Below, piece after piece: positions 27,702-36,005 of a stretch of DNA of 64,000 nt; position 1 is the stretch's first letter; each line of letters opens with the position of its first letter. A model generated the notes under the pieces. It did no database searches. It saw only the letters and a list, made by a program, of their open reading frames with translations, and was not told where the DNA came from. A program made the position numbers and the translations under genes. Source of the DNA: Verrucomicrobiota bacterium (lineage in GTDB: Bacteria > Verrucomicrobiota > Verrucomicrobiia > Opitutales > UBA953); contig JAURJZ010000007.1 of NCBI GenBank assembly GCA_030831965.1, positions 1 to 64,000 of the forward strand. Reading direction: 5' to 3'.

Positions 27702-29381
27702 ATGGCCGACGACACGCGCTATGTCTACGCCCCGGGGTCCCGCGGGTCCCGACGCATCCTCCTGGGCATGTTCCAGGTCGAGAACCTCGGCGAGCAGGGC
27801 CTGCGCTACACGCCCGTCTGGTCGCGCATCTGGAAGATCGGCGTCGGCTGCGTCGCCCTCGCCTACCTGTCGCTCGTCTCGCTGTTCTACTTCCGCGAGA
27901 GGTACATGCGCGGCATCGAGGGCACGAGCTGGGGCAACGCCTTCCTCTATTTCGTCTCCGGCGACGCCAAGGAGCGGCACCTGACGATGAAGGGCGACAC
28001 CTACATCGAGATGGCGAAGGACGCCCTCAAGCGCGAGGACTACGGCGAGTTCGCCCGCTACATCGGCGTCGGGGCCAGCCTCTCCCGGGCCAACCTCGAG
28101 GGGCAGCGCCTGTGCGCCGACCTCTACTTCGCCTTCGGCCGCACCGAGGACGGCTACCGCGTGCTCGAGGAGTCGCTGGTCCACGCCAAGCAGGACCGGG
28201 CCCACTTCCGCAACCACCTCCGGCGCTGCTTCACCCTCGACCAGGACCAGATGATCATCCGGGCCGCCGAGACCTACATGGACGACCCCGAGGTCGACCC
28301 CGGCATCCAGGCCGACCTCCGCGTCGCCTACGCCCAGGCCAACTTCCTCCGCGGGAACTTCGACCTCGCGACCGACTTCATCCGCAAGCGCCGGCTCGAC
28401 CTCACGCTCGAGGGATACACCCTGCTCTGCCAGATCTCCTGGGAGCGGGGCGACCGTCAGGTCGCGGTCACGCGCCTGGCCGACGCCGCCCGCACCTTCC
28501 CCAACGCCGATCACCTCAGGGCCATGCTCGCCCGCTGGCACAAGGAGCTGGGCAACGCCGAGGAGTCGCGCGACGCCCTCAACCTGCTCGCCGTGCGCGA
28601 CCCCTCGGCCCACTCCCCCCGGATCCAGGTCCTCTACCTGCTGACCGGACCCGAGAACGCCGCCCGGCGCAAGGAGCAGGTCGACCGGCTGATGGCCGAT
28701 TTCGCGGTGAGCGAGGCGGCCCTCCTCGAGCTCGGCCAGTTCGCCAACGACACGTCCGACACCGCCCTGAGCGAGCGCCTGCTCAAGCACGCCACCGACA
28801 ACCGCTTCCCCAGCCGCCCCAAGTTCCTGCTCACCCACGTCGAGTGCCTGACCAACGCCGGCCGCAACCAGGAGGCCATCGCCATCGTCGACGAGCTCTT
28901 CCAGCGCGACGCCAAGGCCCAGTGGTTCGGCGAGATGCGCGTGACCTTCGAGGCCCTCCGCACCATCGCCTACTACGCGGACAACCAGCCCGACATCGGG
29001 GCGATCAACCTCAAGAAGGTGATGGACGCCCGCAACGTCCCGCCCCAGCTCCTCGTCGCCATCGGCCGCAAGCTCATCCAGTGCAAGCGCTTCGCCGAGG
29101 CCAACAACACCCTGGTCGCCGCCCACCTCCGGCACGAGAACAACCAGGCCCTCCTCCTCCAGCTGGTGAAGATGAAGATCGAGAACGAGGAGATGTCCGA
29201 CGACCTCGAGATCTACCTCCGCCGCCTGATGGCCACCCGCCGCCCCCCTTCCGAGGTGCTGGAGAGGGCCTACGCCCGCATCGCCTCCGACCGCTTCCTG
29301 TTCTCCGAGGGCCGCTCGTCGCTGCTGCGCGACATCACGGAGGCGCTCAAGGTCTCGTCCCGCTCGGACCCAGGGGCCTGA
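27702..29381 (+). CDS. membrane-anchored TPR protein
   Basis: A 559-residue protein of unknown function. A single membrane helix lies at about residues 45-65 (IWKIGVGCVALAYLSLVSLF), after a basic cytoplasmic N-terminus. The rest is helical repeat, TPR-like: YGEFARYIGVGASLSRANLE, then LRVAYAQANFLRGNFDLA, then KRFAEANNTLVAAHLRHE. The repeats would face the periplasm. Its last 35 nt overlap the 3' end of the convergent ApbE-like gene. No enzymatic motif is visible. Confidence 0.78.
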   Translation: MADDTRYVYAPGSRGSRRILLGMFQVENLGEQGLRYTPVWSRIWKIGVGCVALAYLSLVSLFYFRERYMRGIEGTSWGNAFLYFVSGDAKERHLTMKGDTYIEMAKDALKREDYGEFARYIGVGASLSRANLEGQRLCADLYFAFGRTEDGYRVLEESLVHAKQDRAHFRNHLRRCFTLDQDQMIIRAAETYMDDPEVDPGIQADLRVAYAQANFLRGNFDLATDFIRKRRLDLTLEGYTLLCQISWERGDRQVAVTRLADAARTFPNADHLRAMLARWHKELGNAEESRDALNLLAVRDPSAHSPRIQVLYLLTGPENAARRKEQVDRLMADFAVSEAALLELGQFANDTSDTALSERLLKHATDNRFPSRPKFLLTHVECLTNAGRNQEAIAIVDELFQRDAKAQWFGEMRVTFEALRTIAYYADNQPDIGAINLKKVMDARNVPPQLLVAIGRKLIQCKRFAEANNTLVAAHLRHENNQALLLQLVKMKIENEEMSDDLEIYLRRLMATRRPPSEVLERAYARIASDRFLFSEGRSSLLRDITEALKVSSRSDPGA

Positions 29382-30189
29382 GGTCGAGGTCCGCCGCCAC
29401 GCCCAGCCGGGTGCCGTCCGCGAGCCAAAGGCCCCGGCCGCAGCCCAGCCGCGACCATTCCTCGGCCTCCGCGGCGGTTCCGAAGGCCAGCGCCCGGGCC
29501 AGGCAGGCCGCCTCGGCGGCGCTGCCCGACATCGCCCGGAGCGGCCTGGGCAAAGCCACCTCGGCGCCCGAGCGCGGATCCCGCGCCCGGGCGGGTTCGG
29601 CGCCGCCGAAGCTGGCGAGGGCCACGTTGCGGAGGCACACCTCCCATTCCCCCGCGGCGACGCGCCAGCCCTCGCGGTCGCCCGGCGGCTCCAGCGCGGT
29701 CAGCAGCCCGCCGCCCGCGGTGACCAGGGCGTGGTCGACGCCCCACTCGCGCAGCGCGTCGGCCATGCGGTCGAGGGCGTGGCCGCGCGCGAGAGCCCCG
29801 AGGTCGACCGTCCAGCCGGGACGATGGCAGACCAGGTCGTCGCCCTCCACCTCCCAGGCCGGACCCGCCTCGGGCACGCCGGGAGCCGGGGCGGAGGCGC
29901 CCTCCGCGTCGAACGCCCCGCCGGTCTCCGTCCTCAGCCGCCGGGCGAGGACGAGGCAATCCCTCAGGTGCGAGGGGATGCGCATGCGCTCGCCCCCGGT
30001 CATCCGCAGGGCGGCGTCGAGCGCGTTGCCGGGCCGCTCCGGGCTCACCTCGCCCTCGACATGGGCCAGCTGGTCCCAGGCGGTCTCGATCACGGTGCGC
30101 AGGTAACCGGGATCCTCCGAGCCGGCGATGCGGATCTCAAAGACGGCCCCGAGGGCCTCGCGGTGGAAACGCTTGATCGGGGTGGTCAT
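29347..30189 (-). CDS. divergent ApbE-like flavin transferase
   Basis: A 280-residue protein related to ApbE, the FMN transferase that flavinylates periplasmic redox subunits. Recognisable parts are the TGGAFDAE turn, VDLGALARGHALDRMADALREWG (key VDLGALARGHALD) and LVTAGGGLL. The usual HIIDPRTG segment is degenerate (ARARDPRSG) and no signal peptide is visible, so it would be cytoplasmic or inactive. Its ATG overlaps the stop of the preceding gene (ATGA), so it is the last cistron of the VWA-thioesterase-membrane protein operon. It is shorter than most ApbE proteins (about 330). Confidence 0.7.
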   Translation of the reverse strand: MTTPIKRFHREALGAVFEIRIAGSEDPGYLRTVIETAWDQLAHVEGEVSPERPGNALDAALRMTGGERMRIPSHLRDCLVLARRLRTETGGAFDAEGASAPAPGVPEAGPAWEVEGDDLVCHRPGWTVDLGALARGHALDRMADALREWGVDHALVTAGGGLLTALEPPGDREGWRVAAGEWEVCLRNVALASFGGAEPARARDPRSGAEVALPRPLRAMSGSAAEAACLARALAFGTAAEAEEWSRLGCGRGLWLADGTRLGVAADLDLRPLGPSGTRP

Positions 30190-31571
30190 CGCGGGGGGCG
30201 CAGGGCGTCCTCAATCCTCCGGGCCAGCGGGTCCGGCGCAAGCGCCCACCAAAGCTCATCCGGGCGGACCGAGAAGGGGATGGCGCGTCGACCGGGCGCG
30301 GAGGGGGCGTCGGGACCCGTGGCCTGGAGCAGCCAGACCTCGGCCTGCGCCGCCTCGGGCACCGCCCCGTAGGCGACGCGGAGACCTCGCAGGTAAAACG
30401 GGAAAGGCCAGACATGGTCGCCCTGGACGAGGACGAGCGAGGGTCGCATCCCGGATTCGCCGGTCAGGGCCGAGGCGAGGGCGGGGACATCCCGGCGGGT
30501 CTCCACGTAGTCGTAGCGACCGGGATGGGAGAGCAGGCCGACGAGGACGACGGCCGACGCCTGCAGGGGCCGTCGCGCGCGCGACCCGAGCAGGCCGAGC
30601 CCACCCGGGAGAACGAGCGTCAGGAGGAGAAAATCGGGGCCCATCGTCAGCCACGACGTCTTGTAGGGCAAGGCGAGGTGAACAAGGTAGACAAGACCGG
30701 CGGCGAGCAGGAGGAAGTCCGTCGCCAAAACCTTGCCCACACGCCCCTCACCCGGCGTCAGGAAGCGAAGGGCGGCGGCCGCGGCGAGCAAGCCGCCCGT
30801 GAAGCACCAAGGAAGCGGCGAGCCCATCGGGAGCGGTGGCTCGCTCACGCCCGAGGCCAGGCCGAAGGCCCGGAAGAACTGCGCCCACCAGGTTCCCAGG
30901 GCCGGCAGATCGGCCAGGAAGGAGCTCTGCCAGAGCACCCACGAGCCGATTGTCCCGGCAACGAAGACCGCAAAGCCCCTCCAGCCGGGGCAGGACTGCC
31001 GGAGGATGAGAACCGCCAAGGCGGCCAGGCCGAGGTGCATCGCTGCCGTGATCTTGCAGGCCAGCGCGAACCCGGCGCAGAGTCCGGCCAGGAGACGGAA
31101 GCGCGCCTCGCCCGCGGGACCCGACCGAATCCAGAGGGCGGCGGCCCAGGTGAGCGCCGCGGCCATCAGGGGTTCCTGGATGAACCGGACGCTGGCGGGG
31201 GCGAGGAGGACGGCCAGGGCGACCGCCAGCCCGCCGGGGACCGCGCGCGAGGGAAGGACCAAGGGAATGAGGAGCAGGCTCAGGCCGAAGGCGAGCGGCA
31301 CGGCGCGGAGGCCGGTGGCGGTGGCCGAGGCGACATCCGCGCCGGCGACCGCATGGGCGGCGCGGCTCAGCAGGCCGAGGGTGGGTCCGTGGAAACGGTC
31401 GCCGGTCCCGCTGTGGGGCGCGGCCTCGGAAGCCAAGGCCCATTGCCCGGCCTCGTCGGCGTGAAAGGGCCGATCGATGAACGCCCAGGCGATCCAGGTC
31501 GCGGCCAGCAGGACCGCCGGCAGGATCCAGAGCGGGGGCCGCGGCGCGGCGCCGGCGCTCCCCTCCTCCAT
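30186..31571 (-). CDS. PMT-like membrane glycosyltransferase (TIGR03663/Agl23-like)
   Basis: A 461-residue polytopic membrane protein with about 10-12 helices. The first periplasmic loop after helix 1 has RPFHADEAGQWAL, the acidic DE site typical of GT-C glycosyltransferases (PMT/ArnT type). LACKITAAMHLGLAAL is another characteristic segment, and a soluble C-terminal tail follows (about 370-461). It resembles the flippase-associated Agl23 group; that assignment is from memory of the fold, not a search. It is coupled to its neighbours by 1-nt and 4-nt overlaps. Substrate is unknown. Confidence 0.65.
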   Translation of the reverse strand: MEEGSAGAAPRPPLWILPAVLLAATWIAWAFIDRPFHADEAGQWALASEAAPHSGTGDRFHGPTLGLLSRAAHAVAGADVASATATGLRAVPLAFGLSLLLIPLVLPSRAVPGGLAVALAVLLAPASVRFIQEPLMAAALTWAAALWIRSGPAGEARFRLLAGLCAGFALACKITAAMHLGLAALAVLILRQSCPGWRGFAVFVAGTIGSWVLWQSSFLADLPALGTWWAQFFRAFGLASGVSEPPLPMGSPLPWCFTGGLLAAAAALRFLTPGEGRVGKVLATDFLLLAAGLVYLVHLALPYKTSWLTMGPDFLLLTLVLPGGLGLLGSRARRPLQASAVVLVGLLSHPGRYDYVETRRDVPALASALTGESGMRPSLVLVQGDHVWPFPFYLRGLRVAYGAVPEAAQAEVWLLQATGPDAPSAPGRRAIPFSVRPDELWWALAPDPLARRIEDALRPPR

Positions 31572-31987
31572 CAGCGGAACCGCGCCTCGAGGGCGCGCTT
31601 GACCTCGGCGGGGATAAGGGCGGCCTGCATCGCGCCCTGCCCCTCGCGCCAGGCGTAGACGGTGGCCAGGCTGCCCTTGGCCACGGGCTTTCCGGCCACG
31701 GAGGCCTCGAAATCCCAGCGGATGCGCTTGTCGCCGATCTCGCCCGCGGCCAGGGCGAGGGTGACGCGGTCGCCGCGCTCGACCGGAGCCAGGTAGTCGC
31801 AGGTCACGGCAACGCGGGGAAAGCCGCGCAAGATCGCTCCCTCGCGGCGGATGAAGGGCAGGCCGAGCTCGGCGAAGACCGCCTCCTCGGCGCCCTCGAC
31901 CCAGCGGAAGACGGTGGTGAAGTGGACGATGCCCGCCGCGTCGGTGTCGGCGAAGGCGGCGATGAACTCGGAAAGGTGGGGGCGCAT
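31571..31987 (-). CDS. YbgC-like acyl-CoA thioesterase
   Basis: A 138-residue hotdog-fold protein. The family motif FADTDAAGIVHFTTVFRW holds the catalytic Asp16. RVAVTCDYLAPVERGDRVTL is the second strand pair. YbgC thioesterases hydrolyse short acyl-CoAs and are often encoded with Tol-Pal genes. Here it is 2 nt after the VWA1 gene, and its stop overlaps the next start (TGATG). This links a Tol-type accessory gene to the TonB-like VWA proteins upstream. Confidence 0.82.
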   Translation of the reverse strand: MRPHLSEFIAAFADTDAAGIVHFTTVFRWVEGAEEAVFAELGLPFIRREGAILRGFPRVAVTCDYLAPVERGDRVTLALAAGEIGDKRIRWDFEASVAGKPVAKGSLATVYAWREGQGAMQAALIPAEVKRALEARFR

Positions 31988-31989
31988 GG

Positions 31990-33045
31990 TCAGCGCGCGG
32001 GCGGGGCGCGGCCGACCTCCACCATTGCCACGCTCCCGCCGGAGGCAACCGCGCATTGGCGAAGGAAGGCCTGCGGCTCGGTCTCGCTGGAGAACAGGTA
32101 GAGGCGCGGCGCCCGGCCGCGCGGGGCCTCGGCGAACCGATCGAGCCAGGCCTTCCGCCAGCGGTCGTCGCCCGGCCGCCGCTCGTCCACCCGCCGCCGC
32201 TTGCTGTCGGCGTAGACCAGCTCGGGCGGGCCCTTGGCGGGGTCGCGGTACTGCCGGATGCCGTCCTGGAAATCCGAGAAGACGACCAACCCGTCGTAAG
32301 GCTCCTCGAGCATCCAGTCGATCCAGGCCCCCAGCGAGCCGGCCTCGCAGCGGGACGCGATCCGGTCGAGCAGCCGACGGCCCTCGGACGTCATCGTGGC
32401 GGGGTCCGACAAGCCCGGGCGGCGCGGCGAGGAGGGGCCGTCGTATCCCCTGCCCTCCGCCACCCGCCCGTCGACGACGATGACGCGCGCGCCGTCGAAC
32501 CGGAACACGTCGGCGTCGGGGAATTCCCTCCGAATCTCCGCCTCGACGCGCGCAAGGTGCGGACGCATCGAGCCGGAGCAATCGAGGTAGACGGCCAGGC
32601 GGCGCGCCGCGACGCGCGCCCCCATCACCGGCCTGCCAACCCAGCCGGCGCCCGTCCCGCCGAGCGCGGCACCGGCGGACGCGCCCACGCCGCCTCCGAA
32701 GCCGCCCAAGCCGGTCCGCGCCGCGCCGGCAGGACCGGCCAGGCCCAGGCTGGGCACCGACGGAAGCGCGGGGCTGGCCGGGAGGGCCATCACCGCGTCG
32801 GCCGACCGCGAGAGGATGCGCCCGGAGGGGGCTGAGGGCGGGGGACGCCGCGGCGCCTTCGCCTGGATTGTCCGGGCCGCGGGCGACCCGCCCGACGGAA
32901 GGGCGAAGACGGGGTCGGCGGGCGGCTTGGCAGGCTCAAGGACGGACCGGAAGACCCAGACCAAGGCCAAGCCCACCAAGGCGGCGTGAAAGCCGAGGCT
33001 GACCAGCCACGGGGCGGCGCCGGAAGGGGGAGCATGGGGACGCAT
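31990..33045 (-). CDS. VWA-domain protein 1 with TonB-like N-terminal anchor
   Basis: A 351-residue membrane-anchored protein. The single N-terminal helix (about 13-32) contains Ser16-x3-His20 (VSLGFHAAL), the same spacing as the S16/H20 pair of TonB that couples to ExbB/ExbD. A Pro/Ala/Gly-rich periplasmic linker (about 40-130) ends with GRPVMGARVAARRLAVYLDCSGSM, where DCSGS is the MIDAS motif of a von Willebrand A domain (about 145-330). FSDFQDGIRQY is the second metal-binding part. It is a paralogue of the adjacent VWA2. The start ATG follows a leaderless promoter motif. Confidence 0.78.
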   Translation of the reverse strand: MRPHAPPSGAAPWLVSLGFHAALVGLALVWVFRSVLEPAKPPADPVFALPSGGSPAARTIQAKAPRRPPPSAPSGRILSRSADAVMALPASPALPSVPSLGLAGPAGAARTGLGGFGGGVGASAGAALGGTGAGWVGRPVMGARVAARRLAVYLDCSGSMRPHLARVEAEIRREFPDADVFRFDGARVIVVDGRVAEGRGYDGPSSPRRPGLSDPATMTSEGRRLLDRIASRCEAGSLGAWIDWMLEEPYDGLVVFSDFQDGIRQYRDPAKGPPELVYADSKRRRVDERRPGDDRWRKAWLDRFAEAPRGRAPRLYLFSSETEPQAFLRQCAVASGGSVAMVEVGRAPPAR

Positions 33046-33051
33046 GACGCA

Positions 33052-33080
33052 TCCCAAGAGCGCGACGCAGCCAGGTTCAA
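33052..33080 (-). promoter_or_regulatory. candidate leaderless promoter of VWA1
   Basis: On the minus strand TTGAAC (33080-33075), 17 bp, TTGGGA (33057-33052), then 6 nt to the ATG at 33045. The -10 match is poor; geometry is the main support. Confidence 0.33.
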
Positions 33081-33118
33081 CCGCGCCCAGCCGGGGTTCC
33101 TCACCCGGTCAGGATGAC

Positions 33119-34402
33119 TCAGCGGGGCGGCCGGTAGGACTGGGGCTGGACGGGCGTGACCGGGTTGGCGGCGGCGGCGCCGGCGTCGGGCGGAGGCCCC
33201 GGGGGCTGGCCGCCGGTGCGAAGCCAGCCGACGTCCTTGATCTCGCCGCCGGAGAGGTCGACGCACGAGGCGATGAGCCTCTGGGGCTGGACCTGGGTGG
33301 TGAAGCAATAGAGCCGGGGACCCTGGCCCTCCTTGGCCTTGGCGAAGGTGTTGGTCCAGTCGAGCTCCCAGCGCTGGTCGTTCTTGCCGCGGTTGTTCAC
33401 CGGGTCGCGGATGCCGTCCTTGTAGATGACCTCGCCGGCCTTGTTGCGCTGGATGACGCCGTCCTGGAAGTCGGAGAAGACGACGAGCGCGTCGTAGTTC
33501 CGCTCGCGCATCATGACGTCGAGCCAGGCGCCGGCCGAGCCGCGGCGGAAGTTGTCGTCGTACTTGCGGAAGAGGTTGCGCCCCTCGGTGGTGAGCGTCT
33601 TGGGGTCGGTGGTGAAGGCGTTGGGATCCTGGGGCGCGGTGTTGTTGCCCTTCATGGTCTTCCTCCCGCCCACGATGCCCTCCTCCTCGACAAAGGTGAA
33701 GGCGCCGTTGTAGCGGAAAATGTCGGCCTCGGGGAACTGGCGGCGGATCTCCTCCTCGACCCGCGCGAGATAGGGCTGCATCGACCCCGAGGCGTCCAGG
33801 TACACGGCGATCCGGGTGGCGACGATGCGCGCGCCCATCACGGGCTTGCCGACGAAGTTGCGGGCATTGCCGACGCCGACGCCCTGGCCGGAGCCGATGC
33901 CCCCGCCGGAGCCGCCGCCGAAGCCCTTGGAGGAGCCGCCGGCGGTCATGCCCGTGAGGAGCGAGGCGACCGAGGTGGTCGGCAGGTCGGGGAGGGCCAC
34001 CGAGGCCGTGCTCGACTTGCTCGTGATGCGGGCGGAGGTCCGGGCGATGGCCTGGGCGTTCTTCGGCGCGACCTTGTGGTCGCGGATGACCGCCTTCTCG
34101 CCCTTCGAGCCGCCGCCGGCGCCGGTGGCGAAGGTCTCGGGCTCGCCCCCGGCCTCGTCGGTGATGGTCACAATCACCCAGGCCGCGAAGAGCAGGAGAA
34201 GGGCGCCGTGGAAGGCCAGGGAGACCAGCAGGCCCTGGCCACCGATGCGGTCCCAGAGCCGCGTCCTGCGCCGGCCCAGCGAGGCCTCGGAGGATCCGGG
34301 GAGGGTCTCCGCGTCCCCGGCGGCGGGGTCCGCGTGGGCGCCATCCCCCTCGGTCGGAGGGGGCATGTCTTCCGGCAACCCTTCGGGCGGGGTCAGGGAC
34401 AT
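33119..34402 (-). CDS. VWA-domain protein 2 with TonB-like N-terminal anchor
   Basis: A 427-residue paralogue of VWA1. An acidic, Pro-rich cytoplasmic N-terminus (about 1-50) leads to a membrane helix (about 57-78) with Ser61-x3-His65 (VSLAFHGAL), the TonB-type coupling motif. A Gly/Ser-rich linker (FGGGSGGGIGSGQG) precedes GKPVMGARIVATRIAVYLDASGSM with the MIDAS motif DASGS. VVFSDFQDGVIQ and a Pro/Ala-rich tail follow. No TonB C-terminal domain is present. Its gene is divergent from DUF1800 and is transcribed towards VWA1, 73 nt away. Confidence 0.8.
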   Translation of the reverse strand: MSLTPPEGLPEDMPPPTEGDGAHADPAAGDAETLPGSSEASLGRRRTRLWDRIGGQGLLVSLAFHGALLLLFAAWVIVTITDEAGGEPETFATGAGGGSKGEKAVIRDHKVAPKNAQAIARTSARITSKSSTASVALPDLPTTSVASLLTGMTAGGSSKGFGGGSGGGIGSGQGVGVGNARNFVGKPVMGARIVATRIAVYLDASGSMQPYLARVEEEIRRQFPEADIFRYNGAFTFVEEEGIVGGRKTMKGNNTAPQDPNAFTTDPKTLTTEGRNLFRKYDDNFRRGSAGAWLDVMMRERNYDALVVFSDFQDGVIQRNKAGEVIYKDGIRDPVNNRGKNDQRWELDWTNTFAKAKEGQGPRLYCFTTQVQPQRLIASCVDLSGGEIKDVGWLRTGGQPPGPPPDAGAAAANPVTPVQPQSYRPPR

Positions 34403-34408
34403 GACCTT

Positions 34409-34436
34409 AGGCTAAAACGGGGGCGACGGGGGGCAA
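34409..34436 (-). promoter_or_regulatory. candidate leaderless promoter of VWA2
   Basis: On the minus strand TTGCCC (34436-34431), 16 bp, TAGCCT (34414-34409), then 6 nt to the ATG at 34402. This is one of the best matches of the leaderless class in the window. Confidence 0.55.
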
Positions 34437-34452
34437 ACAAATACAGATTTGT
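34437..34452. repeat. AT-rich inverted repeat ACAAAT-acag-ATTTGT
   Basis: A perfect 6-bp-arm palindrome immediately upstream of the VWA2 -35 box, in the 111-nt divergent region with DUF1800. AT-rich palindromes are rare in this sequence, so it may be an operator or UP-like element. Confidence 0.5.
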
Positions 34453-34513
34453 CGCTCCCCGGACGAACTTGAGTCCGCCTTGGGGGTTAATAGCATGGAA
34501 AGGACAAGACCCT

Positions 34514-36001
34514 ATGTCGGCCACCCCGCCCCTCCCCCCTCCCGAACGCGCCTGGCAACCCTTCGACACCCGCCGCTGGGACGAGGGCTGCGCCCGCCAC
34601 CTGCTCCGGCGGATGGGCTTCACCGCCACGCCCGCCGCCACCACCCAGGCCCTGCGCGAGGGGCCGGCGATGACCGTCCGACGCGCCTTCTCCGCGGTGC
34701 GCCCGATGCCGATGCCGGACAAGCTGGCCGACCTGGCGGAGGACAGCGACAAGAACCGGGAGAAGCTCAAGACGCTCACGCCCGAGGAGCGGCGCGAGTT
34801 CGTCCAGGAGCTGCGCCGCAAGTCCGAGGCCGCGATGCGCGACTACAACGTCGAGTGGCTCGAGTTCGCCCGCCGACCCGAGATGAGCGCCCAGGAGAAG
34901 CTCGTGCTCTTCCTGCAGGACATCTTCGTGGTGAACAACGAGAAGATCCGCCGCACCGAGACCCTCTTCGACTACCAGGCCCTCATCCGCTCCCACCTCG
35001 ACAAGGATTACACCTCCCTCGTGCGGGCGGTGATGAAGCATCCCGCGATGGTCGAGTTCCTCGACCTCGGCCAGAACCGCAAGGGCAAGCCCAACGAGAA
35101 CTTCGCCCGCGAGCTGTTCGAGCTCTTCTGCCTGGGCGAGGGCAACTACACCGAGGCCGACGTCAAGGAGGCCGCCCGGGCCATGACGGGCGTGACCCTC
35201 CGCCGCGGCACCTTCCTGGTCGACCCGAACCAGCACGACGCGGGCGAGAAGGTCATCTTCGGCCAGAAGGGCAGCTTCAACCCCGACACCCTGGTCGAAC
35301 TCACCATGCGGCAGCCGGCCGCCTCGGCCTACGCCCCGCAGGAGCTGATCAAGTTCTACCTCGTGGCCGAGGGCCTGCCCCGGGCCTACGCCCAGGCCTT
35401 CGGGCGCGTCTGGAAGCAGTCCGGCCACCGCATCGCCGAGCTCCCGCGCATCCTCTTCAACTCCGAGATCTTCTACCACCCCGCCTTCCGGGGAAAGCTG
35501 ATCAAGTCGCCCATCGCCTACTACCTCGGCCTCTGCCAGGACCTCGGGGTCGACGTGGTCCCCTACCCCGCGCCGGTGGTCAACGCCCTCCGCGGCATGG
35601 GACAGCCCTTCTTCAACCCGCCCAACGTGCGGGGCTGGATCTACGGGCGCAACTGGATCAGCTCGACCACCCTCGCCGCGCGGCGGGCCGTCGCCCGGGG
35701 CCTCTTCGCCCCGGTCAACGAGGAGCGGCTCAACGCCGACGAGCAGGCCGCCCTCAAGGAGGCCCGCGCGGCTGGCCGGGGCAACTACGTGGTGACGCCC
35801 GACCGGCTGGAGTACCTCGCCAAGAACCGGACCGACGCCGAGATCGTCGTCCATCTCTGCAACTACTTCCTGCCGGCCCCGGTCAGCCCCGAGTTCCGCA
35901 AGGTCCTCGAGGAGCACCTCAAGCCCGACCAGAACCGCGTCCGCAGCATCCAGGAGGCCGTCGTGGCCATCCTGCAGGCCCCCCTCTACCAACTCTCCTG
36001 A
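34514..36001 (+). CDS. DUF1800 family protein
   Basis: A 495-residue protein of the DUF1800 family, common in Verrucomicrobiota and Planctomycetota and nearly always paired with DUF1501. Typical segments are HLLRRMGFTATPA near the N-terminus, LVLFLQDIFVVNN, KGKPNENFARELFELFCLGEGNYTE (key NENFARELFELF) and FNPPNVRGWIYGRNWI. No signal peptide is visible. Biochemical function is unknown. It ends 4 nt before the DUF1501 gene, so they form a two-gene operon. AAAGGA at about -11 may serve as a weak SD. Confidence 0.85.
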   Translation: MSATPPLPPPERAWQPFDTRRWDEGCARHLLRRMGFTATPAATTQALREGPAMTVRRAFSAVRPMPMPDKLADLAEDSDKNREKLKTLTPEERREFVQELRRKSEAAMRDYNVEWLEFARRPEMSAQEKLVLFLQDIFVVNNEKIRRTETLFDYQALIRSHLDKDYTSLVRAVMKHPAMVEFLDLGQNRKGKPNENFARELFELFCLGEGNYTEADVKEAARAMTGVTLRRGTFLVDPNQHDAGEKVIFGQKGSFNPDTLVELTMRQPAASAYAPQELIKFYLVAEGLPRAYAQAFGRVWKQSGHRIAELPRILFNSEIFYHPAFRGKLIKSPIAYYLGLCQDLGVDVVPYPAPVVNALRGMGQPFFNPPNVRGWIYGRNWISSTTLAARRAVARGLFAPVNEERLNADEQAALKEARAAGRGNYVVTPDRLEYLAKNRTDAEIVVHLCNYFLPAPVSPEFRKVLEEHLKPDQNRVRSIQEAVVAILQAPLYQLS

Positions 36002-36005
36002 ACCC

